A stretch of DNA of 64,000 nt from Moritella sp. 5. GTDB lineage: Bacteria; Pseudomonadota; Gammaproteobacteria; Enterobacterales; Moritellaceae. The notes beneath the pieces were generated by a model, which was given only the letters and a program-made list of their open reading frames with translations, made no database searches and was not told where the DNA came from. The translations under genes were made by a program, and so were the position numbers. Position 1 is the first letter of the stretch. Each line of letters begins with the position of its first letter. Shown one piece after another: positions 1-8,839 of this stretch. The stretch covers positions 3,410,001 to 3,474,000 of the forward strand of contig NZ_CP056122.1 in assembly GCF_018219455.1 (NCBI RefSeq), given 5' to 3'.

Positions 1-98
1 CCTAACTGCTCGGCAACATTACGGATTAGCCCAACAATAGTGCTCCAAAGTAAAATAGCGAGACAACCAGCAAGGGTGAACTTATGGGAATTAATCAA
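1..98 (-). CDS. YddG-like DMT/EamA family exporter, N-terminal fragment
   Basis: Only the first 32 codons lie in the window; the gene runs off the left edge. The reading frame starts at a TTG (98), with an AAAGG ribosome-binding site 7 bases upstream, and reads MINSHKFTLAGCLAILLWST, then IVGLIRNVAEQLG. A first transmembrane helix with LLWSTIVGLIR closely resembles the start of the aromatic amino acid exporter YddG and related drug/metabolite transporters, which are inner-membrane proteins with ten helices. No ATG is available in frame nearby, so the TTG start is inferred from the ribosome-binding site. The assignment rests on a short stretch; another EamA-family exporter is possible. Confidence 0.6.
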   Translation of the reverse strand, partial: MINSHKFTLAGCLAILLWSTIVGLIRNVAEQL

Positions 99-247
99 GT
101 AAATACCTTTAAAATATTTCAATCATGGATAGTAAAGTCAAACAATGACTAGCATGCACTTATTATTTGAATCTAAGCTACTTTTCTTGGTACAAGAGTA
201 ATAAAATATAGGGGGATTTAATATTGGTTTGAATAGCAGAGATATTC

Positions 248-269
248 CTCGCATCACGAAAGATGCGAG
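248..269 (-). terminator. Hairpin downstream of ppiC
   Basis: Arms CTCGCATC and GATGCGAG pair perfectly around a 6-base loop, 16 bases after the ppiC stop codon. There is no clear T-run after it, so it is a probable 3' hairpin rather than a textbook intrinsic terminator. Confidence 0.45.
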
Positions 270-284
270 AAACATAATTTATTA

Positions 285-563
285 TTAGCTACGGCTAGTA
301 ACTTCTAATAAATGATAACCGAATTGTGTTTTCACTGGACCTTGAACTGTATTTACAGGCGCTGAAAATACAACTTTATCGAACTCAGGAACCATCATAC
401 CAGGACCAAACTGACCTAAATCACCGCCGTTAGCGCTTGAAGGACAGTTTGAATTTTGCTTTGCAACGTCAGCAAAATCAGCACCAGCTTCAATTTGTGC
501 CTTTAGTTCATTACACTTTGCTTCGTCGTCTACTAAAATGTGTCGTGCAGTTGCTAGAGCCAT
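285..563 (-). CDS. ppiC: Parvulin-type peptidyl-prolyl isomerase PpiC
   Basis: A 92-residue single-domain parvulin that catalyses cis/trans isomerisation of peptidyl-prolyl bonds, probably in the cytoplasm because no signal peptide is seen. It matches the length and layout of E. coli PpiC (Par10): His8 in ARHILV, Cys40 in NSNCPS, the GGDLGQF turn, the MVPEFDKVVF segment, and TQFGYHLLEV with His84 near the end. These include the active-site His and Cys positions of the family. An AAAGGA-type ribosome-binding site precedes the ATG. It is a single gene upstream of a hairpin, between an exporter and an SPFH protein on the same strand. Confidence 0.95.
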   Translation of the reverse strand: MALATARHILVDDEAKCNELKAQIEAGADFADVAKQNSNCPSSANGGDLGQFGPGMMVPEFDKVVFSAPVNTVQGPVKTQFGYHLLEVTSRS

Positions 564-656
564 GTTTTTTTCCTTTGTTTTACTAGGTGGTATAAATTAA
601 AATCAGTGTAAGACAAAAAAATAAAAAAGGCGAGAAATGGTTAATAGCATCCTCTA

Positions 657-2006
657 CTATTTAACTAAATCACGGTCATAACTTAACCTTTTAGCTGCAT
701 CTAGAGTAAGCATTTGCATGAAGGCTTTGGTCTCATAATCGTTACCGACGGGAGCACCTCCAGTCCCTCCACCGCTACCAAACACATTCGTCGGTACTTG
801 CCGTTTCGCATAAGCTTGCGCCCACAACTGTTGGATTTTTATTTCTGCGTCTAACTTTTGCGCTAACGCATTATCAGCCTGTAAAATCACTTCTTTTTGA
901 TATGCCTCTGCGTCAGCCAGTGTGCGCTGAGTTTTAGCTTCGACAATAGCTTTTTCGAAATTAATTTGTGCTGTTTCACGATGAATTTCCGCTTCTGCTT
1001 TTAACTTCTCAGCACTCGTAATAGCCAGTTGTTTATCCGTTTCAGCTTCTGTAGTTTTTTGGATTTGATCCACTTTTGATTGCGCTTGTCGTTCAGCAAC
1101 TTCACGCTCACCACGTGCGATAACCAATAAACGCTGCTCTTCTTCTTGCACACGCTGTTCGCGTGCAATCGCTCTATCAGCCGATGCTTTTTGTTTCAAT
1201 TGCATACGCTCGATAAATTTCTGGTTTGGATTCATATCAGTAATTAATGCGGATACTACCGTGATACCAAAATCGGTAAATCGTTGGGTTTTACGCTGTG
1301 GTAAGCCATCAGAATCAAGTACCTTACGAACCACAAATATCGTTTTTGTATCTTCACCATATTCTTCCTGCTCACTACCTAATGCAGCGTTCGCAGACGC
1401 AGAAGCTGTTTTCATAGATCTAACAACCACTTCTTCACGTTTTACTAAATAAATACCATTATTCATTTGATGTTCGAATTCAGAATTAAACTCAGTGCGT
1501 CCACCAGCGTAGTATTCTTCGGCAGTCATTAATGAGGCATTAGCTTGTAATGTTTCCTTAAAAGCAGGTAGTAAGGCAGTTCGTAGCAAGTTTTCAGGAG
1601 AACGATACTCATGGGCTAACTTGAGGAACCCTTCTTCATCAGAAGGTATAGAAAATCGCACAGTGGCTTCCGCTTTCGCATCCACTTGATCTAAAAACAT
1701 GATACTCATTGGCGGTAAACTTGCAGACGCTGAATCTTGGTCTTTTTCAGCCGTAATGGCATGTTTAATTGCCCCCGAAGCCGCCTGAACTGTCATCGCA
1801 CGTTTCCAAGCATTATAGCGGCCAAATGGATAAAATTTATAACCAATTTCAGTCACTACAGCTTCGTTACCCGTTACCGTTCGTACATGATAGATGTATC
1901 CCGGTTCGGCATAAAAAAATGATTGTGAAACTACATATAGCATGATCGATAAAATCACCCCACCCAGTGTACCTTTAGCTATTTTTGACCTTATTTCTGC
2001 ATCCAT
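657..2006 (-). CDS. SPFH/Band 7 domain membrane protein
   Basis: A 449-residue protein with one N-terminal transmembrane helix (about residues 13-32), a Band 7/SPFH-like region (about 35-260) and a long charged Glu/Gln/Lys/Ala-rich coiled coil (about 265-400). It ends in a Gly-rich stretch (FGSGGGTGG) and a short tail. The architecture is that of prohibitin/flotillin/HflK-type scaffolds, which form membrane-associated oligomers. A specific partner is not evident: no FtsH or NfeD gene is adjacent, so it is not an HflKC or NfeD-linked pair in this window. An AAGGA ribosome-binding site precedes the ATG. The function beyond membrane scaffolding is unknown. Confidence 0.8.
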   Translation of the reverse strand: MDAEIRSKIAKGTLGGVILSIMLYVVSQSFFYAEPGYIYHVRTVTGNEAVVTEIGYKFYPFGRYNAWKRAMTVQAASGAIKHAITAEKDQDSASASLPPMSIMFLDQVDAKAEATVRFSIPSDEEGFLKLAHEYRSPENLLRTALLPAFKETLQANASLMTAEEYYAGGRTEFNSEFEHQMNNGIYLVKREEVVVRSMKTASASANAALGSEQEEYGEDTKTIFVVRKVLDSDGLPQRKTQRFTDFGITVVSALITDMNPNQKFIERMQLKQKASADRAIAREQRVQEEEQRLLVIARGEREVAERQAQSKVDQIQKTTEAETDKQLAITSAEKLKAEAEIHRETAQINFEKAIVEAKTQRTLADAEAYQKEVILQADNALAQKLDAEIKIQQLWAQAYAKRQVPTNVFGSGGGTGGAPVGNDYETKAFMQMLTLDAAKRLSYDRDLVK

Positions 2007-2152
2007 TGCGAAGTATCCTTTGTCCGTTTATTTGAGTAAAAATTCTAAACGAAACTATCAGCACAGCGTAGAAATCACAATTAAATAACGAAAAACCATA
2101 CTTTTTTGAGCTGATTAAGGCCTTACTAGAAGGTATATGACGATGATGTAAT

Positions 2153-2662
2153 TTAGCAAAGGGAATTACGGATACTCTTTTCGAAATACTGAATTGGCAT
2201 TCCTTGATGCAGTCCTTGCTCACGAGATTCGAAGCCGAGTTTGAAAAGTATATGCTGAGATGCCGCATTCTCATGTTCCGTTAACGCTAAGATTCTCTGG
2301 TAGCCAAGCTGTCTTGCGAACTCTAGCACTGCTTGACTGGCTTCAAACGCGTAGCCTTTACCTCTAGCAGACAGTTTTAAGCGATAACCTAATTCGACAG
2401 CTGCATTATTGTGATATTCGAATGACTCAATACCGCAGTATCCAATTAAATCATTGGTAGATTGTTCGATCACCGCAAGCTTACCAATGCCGTGATTTTT
2501 AAAGGCGTTTAAGAGTAATTCAAAACGGGACTCAGCTTGATATTGACTCATTGTACCTGTCGGAGAGTACGCCATGAAATCAGCATTGTTTAATAGCGTA
2601 ACAACAGTATCTTTATCACCTTCTACAAACCTTCGTAATATAAGTCGTTCTGTGAGTAACAT
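2153..2662 (-). CDS. GNAT family N-acetyltransferase (RimJ/RimL-like)
   Basis: A 169-residue acetyl-CoA-dependent N-acetyltransferase. The start MLLTERLILRRF is the usual opening of the RimJ/RimL-type branch. ELGYRLKLSARGKGYAFEA carries the acetyl-CoA pyrophosphate-binding loop (R-G-K-G-Y-A), and ENAASQHILFKLGFE is the typical C-terminal motif B helix and strand. This branch acetylates ribosomal protein N-termini or small amines; the substrate here cannot be told. It lies in a run of unrelated small enzyme genes on the same strand, just downstream of a decayed glyoxalase gene. Confidence 0.85.
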   Translation of the reverse strand: MLLTERLILRRFVEGDKDTVVTLLNNADFMAYSPTGTMSQYQAESRFELLLNAFKNHGIGKLAVIEQSTNDLIGYCGIESFEYHNNAAVELGYRLKLSARGKGYAFEASQAVLEFARQLGYQRILALTEHENAASQHILFKLGFESREQGLHQGMPIQYFEKSIRNSLC

Positions 2663-2690
2663 CTATATCATCCCTGTATTTGACGTCGAA

Positions 2691-2844
2691 TTAACTGTCT
2701 TCACAAAACCGAAACAGGTATCCATTAGGGTCTTGCACAATGAATTGTTTTTGAGTGACTAGCTGGTCATTACATCCATAGGTTTTCGTTTCCAGTTACA
2801 TCAATATCAACACAATAAAGCTCTGGTACAACTCTTAAACTCAT
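2691..2844 (-). pseudogene. Decayed glyoxalase/VOC family gene (internal deletion)
   Basis: Both ends of a VOC (glyoxalase/bleomycin resistance) gene survive with the middle lost. The ATG at 2844 has an intact AGGAG ribosome-binding site and reads MSLRVVPELYCVDIDVTG before a stop. In another frame the last codons read LVTQKQFIVQDPNGYLFRF then CEDS-stop, the normal C-terminus of the family (VQDPNGYL with the metal-side FRF). A functional protein of this type has about 120 residues, so about 80 internal codons are missing. A different, intact VOC gene lies at 4098-4478. Confidence 0.75.
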
Positions 2845-2878
2845 CAATAGACTCCTATTATTGAAACAAGAACTTCCG

Positions 2879-3472
2879 CTAAGCAACTTCACGCCATTGA
2901 TAAAACTTTGTTTGAGCTAATTCCAACATAGGTAAGTCCTCTTTGGTATCTCCATATGCAAACACTGAATCAAACTTTAATAGATCAATACGATGGTTGA
3001 TTAAAGTAACTTTGTTATCACCACCACAATCACCGTGTACGTAATTACCGGTAAGTACTGCACCTTTTGATTCCAATTCACTACATATCAATTCTATATT
3101 GTGTTGTAGACACCAGAAATAAAGGTATGGGTTTAACGACGCAGAGACAACAACAATTTTATCACCTCGGGCTTTGTGCCAGTTAATCTGCTCCATTGCA
3201 GTTTGTCTTAATATCGAAGGCAAATACTCCAAAGCAAACTTTTCTCCCAGCTCGAATACCCGTTTTTCACTGCGATTCCAAAATGCGAATTTAGCTAAGA
3301 TTGGTCTAATTTTAGCAGCAGGAAACAAGCCTATTTTGTGTAACAAAATAACGGGTGATAGCAGTATCATACCCGCAATTAAGCGATACTTTGGGGTCGC
3401 GTAGAAGATGAACTTGGTAAATGCATCTTCATTGGTGATGGTGCCATCAAAATCAAAAAAAGCGATGTTCAC
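2879..3472 (-). CDS. HAD superfamily IB hydrolase (PSPase-like phosphatase)
   Basis: A 197-residue haloacid dehalogenase-fold phosphatase of subfamily IB. Motif I is FFDFDGTI (nucleophile Asp7, acid Asp9), motif II is VVVSAS with its Ser, a conserved Lys is in the GDNKVT-type segment, and motif III is AYGDTKEDLPML. A helical cap sits between motifs I and II, as in phosphoserine phosphatase relatives and the SerB/YfhB-type lipid-phosphate phosphatases. The cap contains a hydrophobic stretch (RLIAGMILLSPVILLHKIG) that hints at membrane association, as in phosphatidylglycerophosphatase C (PgpC), a possible identity. The start is a GTG with GAGGA upstream. Confidence 0.8.
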   Translation of the reverse strand: MNIAFFDFDGTITNEDAFTKFIFYATPKYRLIAGMILLSPVILLHKIGLFPAAKIRPILAKFAFWNRSEKRVFELGEKFALEYLPSILRQTAMEQINWHKARGDKIVVVSASLNPYLYFWCLQHNIELICSELESKGAVLTGNYVHGDCGGDNKVTLINHRIDLLKFDSVFAYGDTKEDLPMLELAQTKFYQWREVA

Positions 3473-3520
3473 TTAGTTTCCTCTAAATCAGAATGTTTCG
3501 TTATATTTATGAACGACATG

Positions 3521-3664
3521 TTACTTGTATTGAAATACGATAGGTAAAACAACGGTAACGATAACCGACCATACTGAATACACAGGTAGGTATTTTGTAA
3601 TAGTTACCATGAGAATTGCGCCGATTAAAGCCATATTTATAAAATCTGTAATGTACAGCACCAT
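3521..3664 (-). CDS. Small hydrophobic membrane protein (47 residues)
   Basis: A short reading frame whose ATG overlaps the stop of the upstream Nudix gene (TAAATG), suggesting translational coupling. The predicted product starts MVLYITDFINMALIGAILM and continues as a second hydrophobic stretch ending VVLPIVFQYK, so one or two membrane helices are likely. It fills the gap between the Nudix and HAD genes. No family is recognised. Support is the coupled start and hydrophobic composition; an accidental frame in an AT-rich gap remains possible. Confidence 0.45.
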   Translation of the reverse strand: MVLYITDFINMALIGAILMVTITKYLPVYSVWSVIVTVVLPIVFQYK

Positions 3665-4057
3665 TTAAGTGCGTAAATATCTTTTTAATTCCACAATTAC
3701 GGACTGGGTGGTGGGGGTACAATCGGTAGGTAGTTCTTCAATATCGAACCAGCACACCTCTCGGCATAGATAAGGCTCTGCATTTTTAATTTCACCTTTC
3801 CAATCATCACACACATAAACATAATGCTGACAATCCACATTAGGATCAGATAATTGAGTTAAGAAACTGAGATTGATTGGTTCAACAGCAACCTCTTCCA
3901 ATGACTCGCGAAGTGCACTTTCTTGAGGCTGTTCACCAAGTTCAATTCGACCAGCAGGAAACCCCCACAGCTGATCGTAATATTTAGTATTTTGACGAAA
4001 ACCAAGCAGAATCAAAGAGTCTCTGATGAAAATAATTTGGACTATACTTTGAGTCAT
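3665..4057 (-). CDS. Nudix family pyrophosphohydrolase
   Basis: A 130-residue Nudix hydrolase that would cleave a nucleoside diphosphate linked to some moiety X. The Nudix box spans about residues 36-58: Gly36, Glu42, then RESLEEVAV. The catalytic REx2EE core is intact, but the usual Gly near the end is Ala57 and the hydrophobic position after RE is Ser52, so the box is slightly off consensus. The WGFPAG lead-in is typical of MutT-like and ADP-ribose-type members. The substrate is not predictable. An AGGGA ribosome-binding site precedes the ATG. Confidence 0.85.
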   Translation of the reverse strand: MTQSIVQIIFIRDSLILLGFRQNTKYYDQLWGFPAGRIELGEQPQESALRESLEEVAVEPINLSFLTQLSDPNVDCQHYVYVCDDWKGEIKNAEPYLCREVCWFDIEELPTDCTPTTQSVIVELKRYLRT

Positions 4058-4097
4058 TTTTTATCCCTGTCAACTACCCGACACCAATTTAAACTTG

Positions 4098-4478
4098 CTA
4101 GTTGCTTGCGTCAGGTTTGCAATGAAAATTGAGTTTATTACCATCCAGGTCTCTAAAGTAAGCGCAATAGAAACCACCAGAACGCACACCAGGGTCACCT
4201 TCATTTTGCCCGCCTAACGCTAATGCTTTTTTATGCAGCTTATCGACCTCTTCTGTCGAAGAAACACTTAAAGCAACCATGGTGCCATTGCCATAACTCG
4301 CATCTTCACCATCAAAGGGGTTACCGATTGCGAGCATAGGTTTGTCTTCACCAAAACTCCACGCTAAGAATTTTTTTGAATCAGCTACTTTTTTTGCGCC
4401 CATCATGTCCATTAAAGCGCTGTAAAAATAACGCGAAACGTCGATATTTTGTGACCCTAACATTACATATCCAATCAT
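4098..4478 (-). CDS. VOC family protein (glyoxalase/bleomycin-resistance fold)
   Basis: A 126-residue protein with the paired beta-alpha-beta-beta-beta modules of the vicinal oxygen chelate fold. It opens MIGYVMLGSQNIDVSRYFYS (the second-helix RYFYSALMDMMGAKKV pattern is typical) and closes with GGFYCAYFRDLDGNKLNFHC, where the DLDGNKL loop is the C-terminal VOC signature. Members are metal-dependent lyases, dioxygenases or drug-binding proteins. This one resembles generic lactoylglutathione-lyase-like proteins and its substrate is unknown. A clear AGGAG lies upstream of the ATG. Confidence 0.85.
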   Translation of the reverse strand: MIGYVMLGSQNIDVSRYFYSALMDMMGAKKVADSKKFLAWSFGEDKPMLAIGNPFDGEDASYGNGTMVALSVSSTEEVDKLHKKALALGGQNEGDPGVRSGGFYCAYFRDLDGNKLNFHCKPDASN

Positions 4479-4580
4479 TCATATTCTCCTATACGGAATT
4501 AAATTAACCTTATTTTGCAGTAAACAGTGTTGGAGGCAATAGCTGTTGTGACCGATTCTATTTAATACTTATTAAACTTG

Positions 4581-5021
4581 TTACTTAGCGACCAAGTATG
4601 TCAATATTTCCACAATTTGATTTGGTGTCGTTGCCCAAGATTGCGCGGAACCATCAACTTCTTTCAAAGCATGGATCAAGCTTTCGTCATGTAAGGTAAT
4701 ATAAGGTTTACCTAAAGCAGCGCAGTAGCCTGCATCGAAGGCAGCATTCCATTGCTTATATTTCTCACCGAAACGTATGACCGCAAGATCACAATTTTTA
4801 ATCGCTGTTTGAATACGGATAGCATTCACTTTTGATGATTTATGATCTCGCCAAAATGACGTACTTTCTTCACCTAAACAATCACCAGCTGCATCACTTG
4901 CTTCATGATTCGTAATCGCTGACGTAAATTGAATATCGAGACCTTTCTGTTCACAACCACTGATAATTTGTTCGCGCCAATCACTGTGAATTTCACCCGA
5001 TAAATAAACCACGTATTTCAT
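4581..5021 (-). CDS. YtoQ family protein
   Basis: A 146-residue protein matching the YtoQ family: it starts MKYVVYLSGEIHSDWREQI and contains ITNHEASDAAGDCLGE, FWRDHKSSKVNAIRIQTAI, and the AVIRFGEKYKQWNAAFDAG segment. The fold resembles nucleoside 2-deoxyribosyltransferase/TIR-like proteins, and the family's biochemical role is not established. The length fits the family. It is a single gene upstream of the VOC gene on the same strand, with its own intergenic gap before sbcC. Confidence 0.8.
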   Translation of the reverse strand: MKYVVYLSGEIHSDWREQIISGCEQKGLDIQFTSAITNHEASDAAGDCLGEESTSFWRDHKSSKVNAIRIQTAIKNCDLAVIRFGEKYKQWNAAFDAGYCAALGKPYITLHDESLIHALKEVDGSAQSWATTPNQIVEILTYLVAK

Positions 5022-5167
5022 TAACTTTACCTATTCCATTGAAAACCTCGTAACAATACCCTAACAATTTAAAACAATAAGGTAAACGGCGCTATTGATA
5101 ATGAGGGGGATGATAGCGACAGTACAAAGCCCGTCGCCATTCATTTTCATCTATCAAACAACTTAAA

Positions 5168-8100
5168 CTAGCTCACCACAGTAAACGAACTCAATCCTAA
5201 GCCACTGCCCTTGTTCACTTTAACTTGTACTGGAATACGTTCTTTCAAAGCTTCAACGTGACTAATAACACCAATCATTTTGCCTGACGCATTCAAGTTA
5301 TCTAGCGCATCTAAGGCGATGTCTAATGTCTCAGCATCTAGCGTGCCAAAACCTTCATCAAGGAATAACGAGTCAATACTGGTCTTGTGGCTAACCAAGT
5401 CAGATAAACCCAGTGCCAGCGCTAAACTAACCAAGAAGCTTTCGCCGCCGGATAAGGTTTTGGTATCACGCACCGCATCGGCTAACCAAGTATCCACCAC
5501 CTGTAAAGCCAAGGCTTCACTGCCTGATGCGAGCTTACGCTGCAACTGGTAACGGCTGTGTAAACGGTTTAATTGTTGGTTGGCTAAAGTCACTAAATGA
5601 TCCAACGTTAACCCTTGCGCAAAGCGGCGGAACTTACTGCCATCTTTCGAGCCAATCAAGCTATGTAGGTAAGCCTTGTCATCGTAGTCTGCTTCACAGG
5701 TTTTGATCTGCTGATAAAAGTCAGCCAAATCTGCGCTACGAGCAGCATCATCGGCAAGGCGTTGCTTCAACTCACCTTGGCGCTGTAAACCTTGATTTAA
5801 CTGTGTAGTGATCTCGTCTAACTGAGTAACAATAGTGGCAATATCCAATTCAGTTAATTGTGTCTGTTGCAGTGTTAGCAAACGCTCACTGGCTTGCTCA
5901 AATAACACCTGGCAACGTGTTAAGTTCGCGGTCAATTGTGATTTAAGCACCAATAAACGCTGCTTTTCCTCTGAAGGAAGCAACGCCTGATTAAACTCAG
6001 CTTCAGTGGCAAAAGGACTCGTCGCTAACGCTTGTTGCCATGTCGCTAAACAATCACGCGATTCTTGCTGTTGCTGCGTCAAACCTTGTTGTAATGTCGT
6101 TAACTCACCTTGCTGTGCATGCAACTGATTCGATAACGCATGACCTTGCGTAGAACATGCCTGATGTGCTTGTTCTACGGCAGTTAATTGTTGCTGCATC
6201 GTTTGTCGTGCATCTGCTACGCTACGCTGACCAAATAACAGCTGACGTTGCTGCTGTTTCGCCATGAGGTTCTCAGACAAGCTAGACAAGGTTTCTAAGG
6301 TCTGCGTTATCGCTAATTCCAATTTCGCCAGCTGTTCACGTAATGGCGTTAACTGACTTTCTGCCGCGACATACTGCTCATTAGCTGACTGTAACAACTG
6401 CGCTTGCTGTTCCCAGGTTTGTAGTGCTTGCTGACACTCAACTAACCAGTGATCTAGTTGGCTCCATTCCGGTAATGTAAGTCCGAGCTCTGTCACGCTA
6501 TTGGTCAACGCTTGTTGTAATGCGGTTAATACTTGCGCTTGTTGCTGCACTTCTTGTGTTAGTTTCTGCTCAGCGTCTTGTGTTGCTTTTACATCACGGT
6601 TTACCAATTCAATTTGATGTTGTAGCTGTGCACTGTTTTTATCAAATTCAGTCAATGCCTGCTGCGCACTTTGTAATTGCATGTTCACTGTTTTCAACGC
6701 TTGAATGCGTTGTGACAACTGCGTTAATTGCAGGCCTCGCTGCTGGATAAATGCCTGCGAATTGGCGCTATCCTCAATCATAAGGTTAGCATTCAGTTGT
6801 TGGGTATAATCCTGCCATTGTTCTATTAAAGACGTTAACTGTGGCTGCAGTGTCGCATTACGGCGATTAAAGTTATCAAGCTTAGTTTTCGCTTCTACCA
6901 AGCGGTTTTTAAGCTCTCCGCCATCTATTTCAATTTGTTTTAGATCCAGATCTAATTGTGCTTTACGCTGCACTGTCAGTGAGTCGGCAATATGTTGGTA
7001 TTCTTCTACCAGCGGATGCGCTGTCGAACCACATAACTGACACGCTTGCCCCGGTTCTAACTGACTACGCAATTGTTCTAGGCTCGCAATCTTCTGTTCT
7101 TGTTCTAATAAACGCTGAACATCGTTTAACTCATTCTTTTTGGTTTTAAACAGATCGCGCTTGGCGGTTATCTCAACATTAATATCGGCAAGTTGTTGCG
7201 TTAATACAGCCATACTTGCTTGATTGGCCTCAAATTCTTGCGACTCAGTCAGGTAACGCTGTTGTAAACTTGGTAGCTGCTCAACAATACCCTGTAAGCG
7301 TGATTGCTGACTAAATGCCTGTTCAAGATCAGCTAAATCATCACCAGCGAGTAAATTAGATACTTGCTGCAGCGCTTGATTAACGGCCTCTTTCACCGAC
7401 TGCTCACGCTCAATATTGGCCGTCACGTTATTCGCTAGCTGCTGTTGCGCTGTTAAGCTTTGCTGTAATGACTGCTGGTTAGCAATGACTTGCTGCTGCA
7501 GTGTCGCGACATTAGCTTGTTGTTGATGGCATTGCTGTATCTGGCTCTGCCATAACGGTAATCGGGTACTTAACTGCGCATCTTGTTCATGTTGTTGCTG
7601 ATACGCTTGGCATGCGTTGACTGTCGCTTTAGCAGTTTCGGCTGTTTGCGTTAATGCGACTAGACTCTGTTGCGTGGTCTGCAGTTCACTACTCTGTTGT
7701 TGCTGTTGCGACTTAAATTGCAGTTGTTCTTTGGTCAACTGAGCACACTCATTATCCAATGGTATGATCTGCTCATTGATTAATGTTTCTTGTACTTGAC
7801 TCTGCTGTTTACTGGCATCAAGTTGTGCTTGGCTAGACTGCAGTTTCAGCTGGTTATCCGCGACAGCTGTTTGAGCAGAAACCACTGACGCTTGCAATGC
7901 GTGTTGCTTTTTCTCTAATTCCGCGAGCTTAGTATTAGCTTGGCTTAAATGCGTGAAAGGTAAACGCAACGCTTCCGCTGGTTCCGCCTTTTCTAGTTGT
8001 TCTAATTCAGGCTGTTGGGTTGCTGTTTCTTGCTCTGCATTCGCTAAGCTGGTTTGTGCTTCTGTAGCACTGACTTGTGCTTTTTCAAGCTGTTCTCGCC

Positions 8101-8839
8101 ACTGTTTTTGTTGCTGTAAACAGGTTTGCTGTTGGCTAAGGTCAGCAACTAAACTTCCTACTGTCGTTTGCTCACTGACGATCTCAGTACGTTGCTCGTC
8201 ACTGAGTAAGTTAACCCCGTCTGCTTTAGCACGGAGTTTATCTAATTCCGCTTTGGCTAGGTTATGGCTTTCAAATACCGCTTGTGAGATCTGACCGTAA
8301 ATTTCTGTACCTGTCAGTTCTTCTAATAACTCGGCACGATCGTTAGCAGGCGCATTCAAAAACGCGGCAAACTCACCTTGTGACAACAGCATAGATTTAC
8401 GGAAACGTGAAAAATCGAGTCCGGTGATTTCCGCCACCAGCTGCTTTTTCAATTTCACTTGGCTTGCCAGAATATTACCCGATACAACTTCAGCCAGTTC
8501 TACCTTCATCTCTTGTAAATTGCCCTGCGGACTGTTTTTAGCTCGGCGCTGACTCCAGCTGGCGCGGTAACCTTTACCTTGCACTTCAAATTCAACTTCT
8601 GCGGCACACTCTGCGGTATTACGCGTCATCACCTCATTTTGCGATTTCGATATCGCTAAGCGTGGCGTCTCGTGATACAAGGCCAAACAGATCGCATCGA
8701 GGATGGTGGTTTTACCGGCACCTGTAGGACCAGTGATCGCAAATAGACCATTACTTAAAAACGGTTCTTGGTCAAAATTAAGCTGCCACTCGCCTTTTAA
8801 CGAGTTAATATTTTTAAAGGAAAGACGTTTGATCTTCAT
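5168..8839 (-). CDS. sbcC: Exonuclease subunit SbcC (Rad50-like ATPase)
   Basis: A 1223-residue SMC-like ATPase of the SbcCD nuclease complex, which cleaves hairpins and DNA ends during repair and replication fork processing. The N-terminal ATPase half has Walker A GPTGAGKTT (residues 37-45). Two very long Gln/Leu-rich coiled coils flank a zinc hook, CQLCG, near residue 599. The C-terminal half has the signature LSGGESF (about 1131) and Walker B LFLDEGFGTLD (about 1160). Its ATG overlaps the sbcD stop codon (TAATG), so the two are translationally coupled. It is somewhat longer than E. coli SbcC because of the coiled coils. Confidence 0.97.
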   Translation of the reverse strand: MKIKRLSFKNINSLKGEWQLNFDQEPFLSNGLFAITGPTGAGKTTILDAICLALYHETPRLAISKSQNEVMTRNTAECAAEVEFEVQGKGYRASWSQRRAKNSPQGNLQEMKVELAEVVSGNILASQVKLKKQLVAEITGLDFSRFRKSMLLSQGEFAAFLNAPANDRAELLEELTGTEIYGQISQAVFESHNLAKAELDKLRAKADGVNLLSDEQRTEIVSEQTTVGSLVADLSQQQTCLQQQKQWREQLEKAQVSATEAQTSLANAEQETATQQPELEQLEKAEPAEALRLPFTHLSQANTKLAELEKKQHALQASVVSAQTAVADNQLKLQSSQAQLDASKQQSQVQETLINEQIIPLDNECAQLTKEQLQFKSQQQQQSSELQTTQQSLVALTQTAETAKATVNACQAYQQQHEQDAQLSTRLPLWQSQIQQCHQQQANVATLQQQVIANQQSLQQSLTAQQQLANNVTANIEREQSVKEAVNQALQQVSNLLAGDDLADLEQAFSQQSRLQGIVEQLPSLQQRYLTESQEFEANQASMAVLTQQLADINVEITAKRDLFKTKKNELNDVQRLLEQEQKIASLEQLRSQLEPGQACQLCGSTAHPLVEEYQHIADSLTVQRKAQLDLDLKQIEIDGGELKNRLVEAKTKLDNFNRRNATLQPQLTSLIEQWQDYTQQLNANLMIEDSANSQAFIQQRGLQLTQLSQRIQALKTVNMQLQSAQQALTEFDKNSAQLQHQIELVNRDVKATQDAEQKLTQEVQQQAQVLTALQQALTNSVTELGLTLPEWSQLDHWLVECQQALQTWEQQAQLLQSANEQYVAAESQLTPLREQLAKLELAITQTLETLSSLSENLMAKQQQRQLLFGQRSVADARQTMQQQLTAVEQAHQACSTQGHALSNQLHAQQGELTTLQQGLTQQQQESRDCLATWQQALATSPFATEAEFNQALLPSEEKQRLLVLKSQLTANLTRCQVLFEQASERLLTLQQTQLTELDIATIVTQLDEITTQLNQGLQRQGELKQRLADDAARSADLADFYQQIKTCEADYDDKAYLHSLIGSKDGSKFRRFAQGLTLDHLVTLANQQLNRLHSRYQLQRKLASGSEALALQVVDTWLADAVRDTKTLSGGESFLVSLALALGLSDLVSHKTSIDSLFLDEGFGTLDAETLDIALDALDNLNASGKMIGVISHVEALKERIPVQVKVNKGSGLGLSSFTVVS

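Noticed and set aside
3507-3722. 71-codon minus-strand frame in the Nudix/HAD gap
   Set aside because: It overlaps the Nudix gene in another frame; the TAAATG-coupled 47-codon frame is a better candidate for this gap.
7953-8294. 113-codon open frame on the plus strand within sbcC
   Set aside because: Antisense shadow of the Gln/Leu-rich coiled coil; Cys/Ser-rich product, no RBS.
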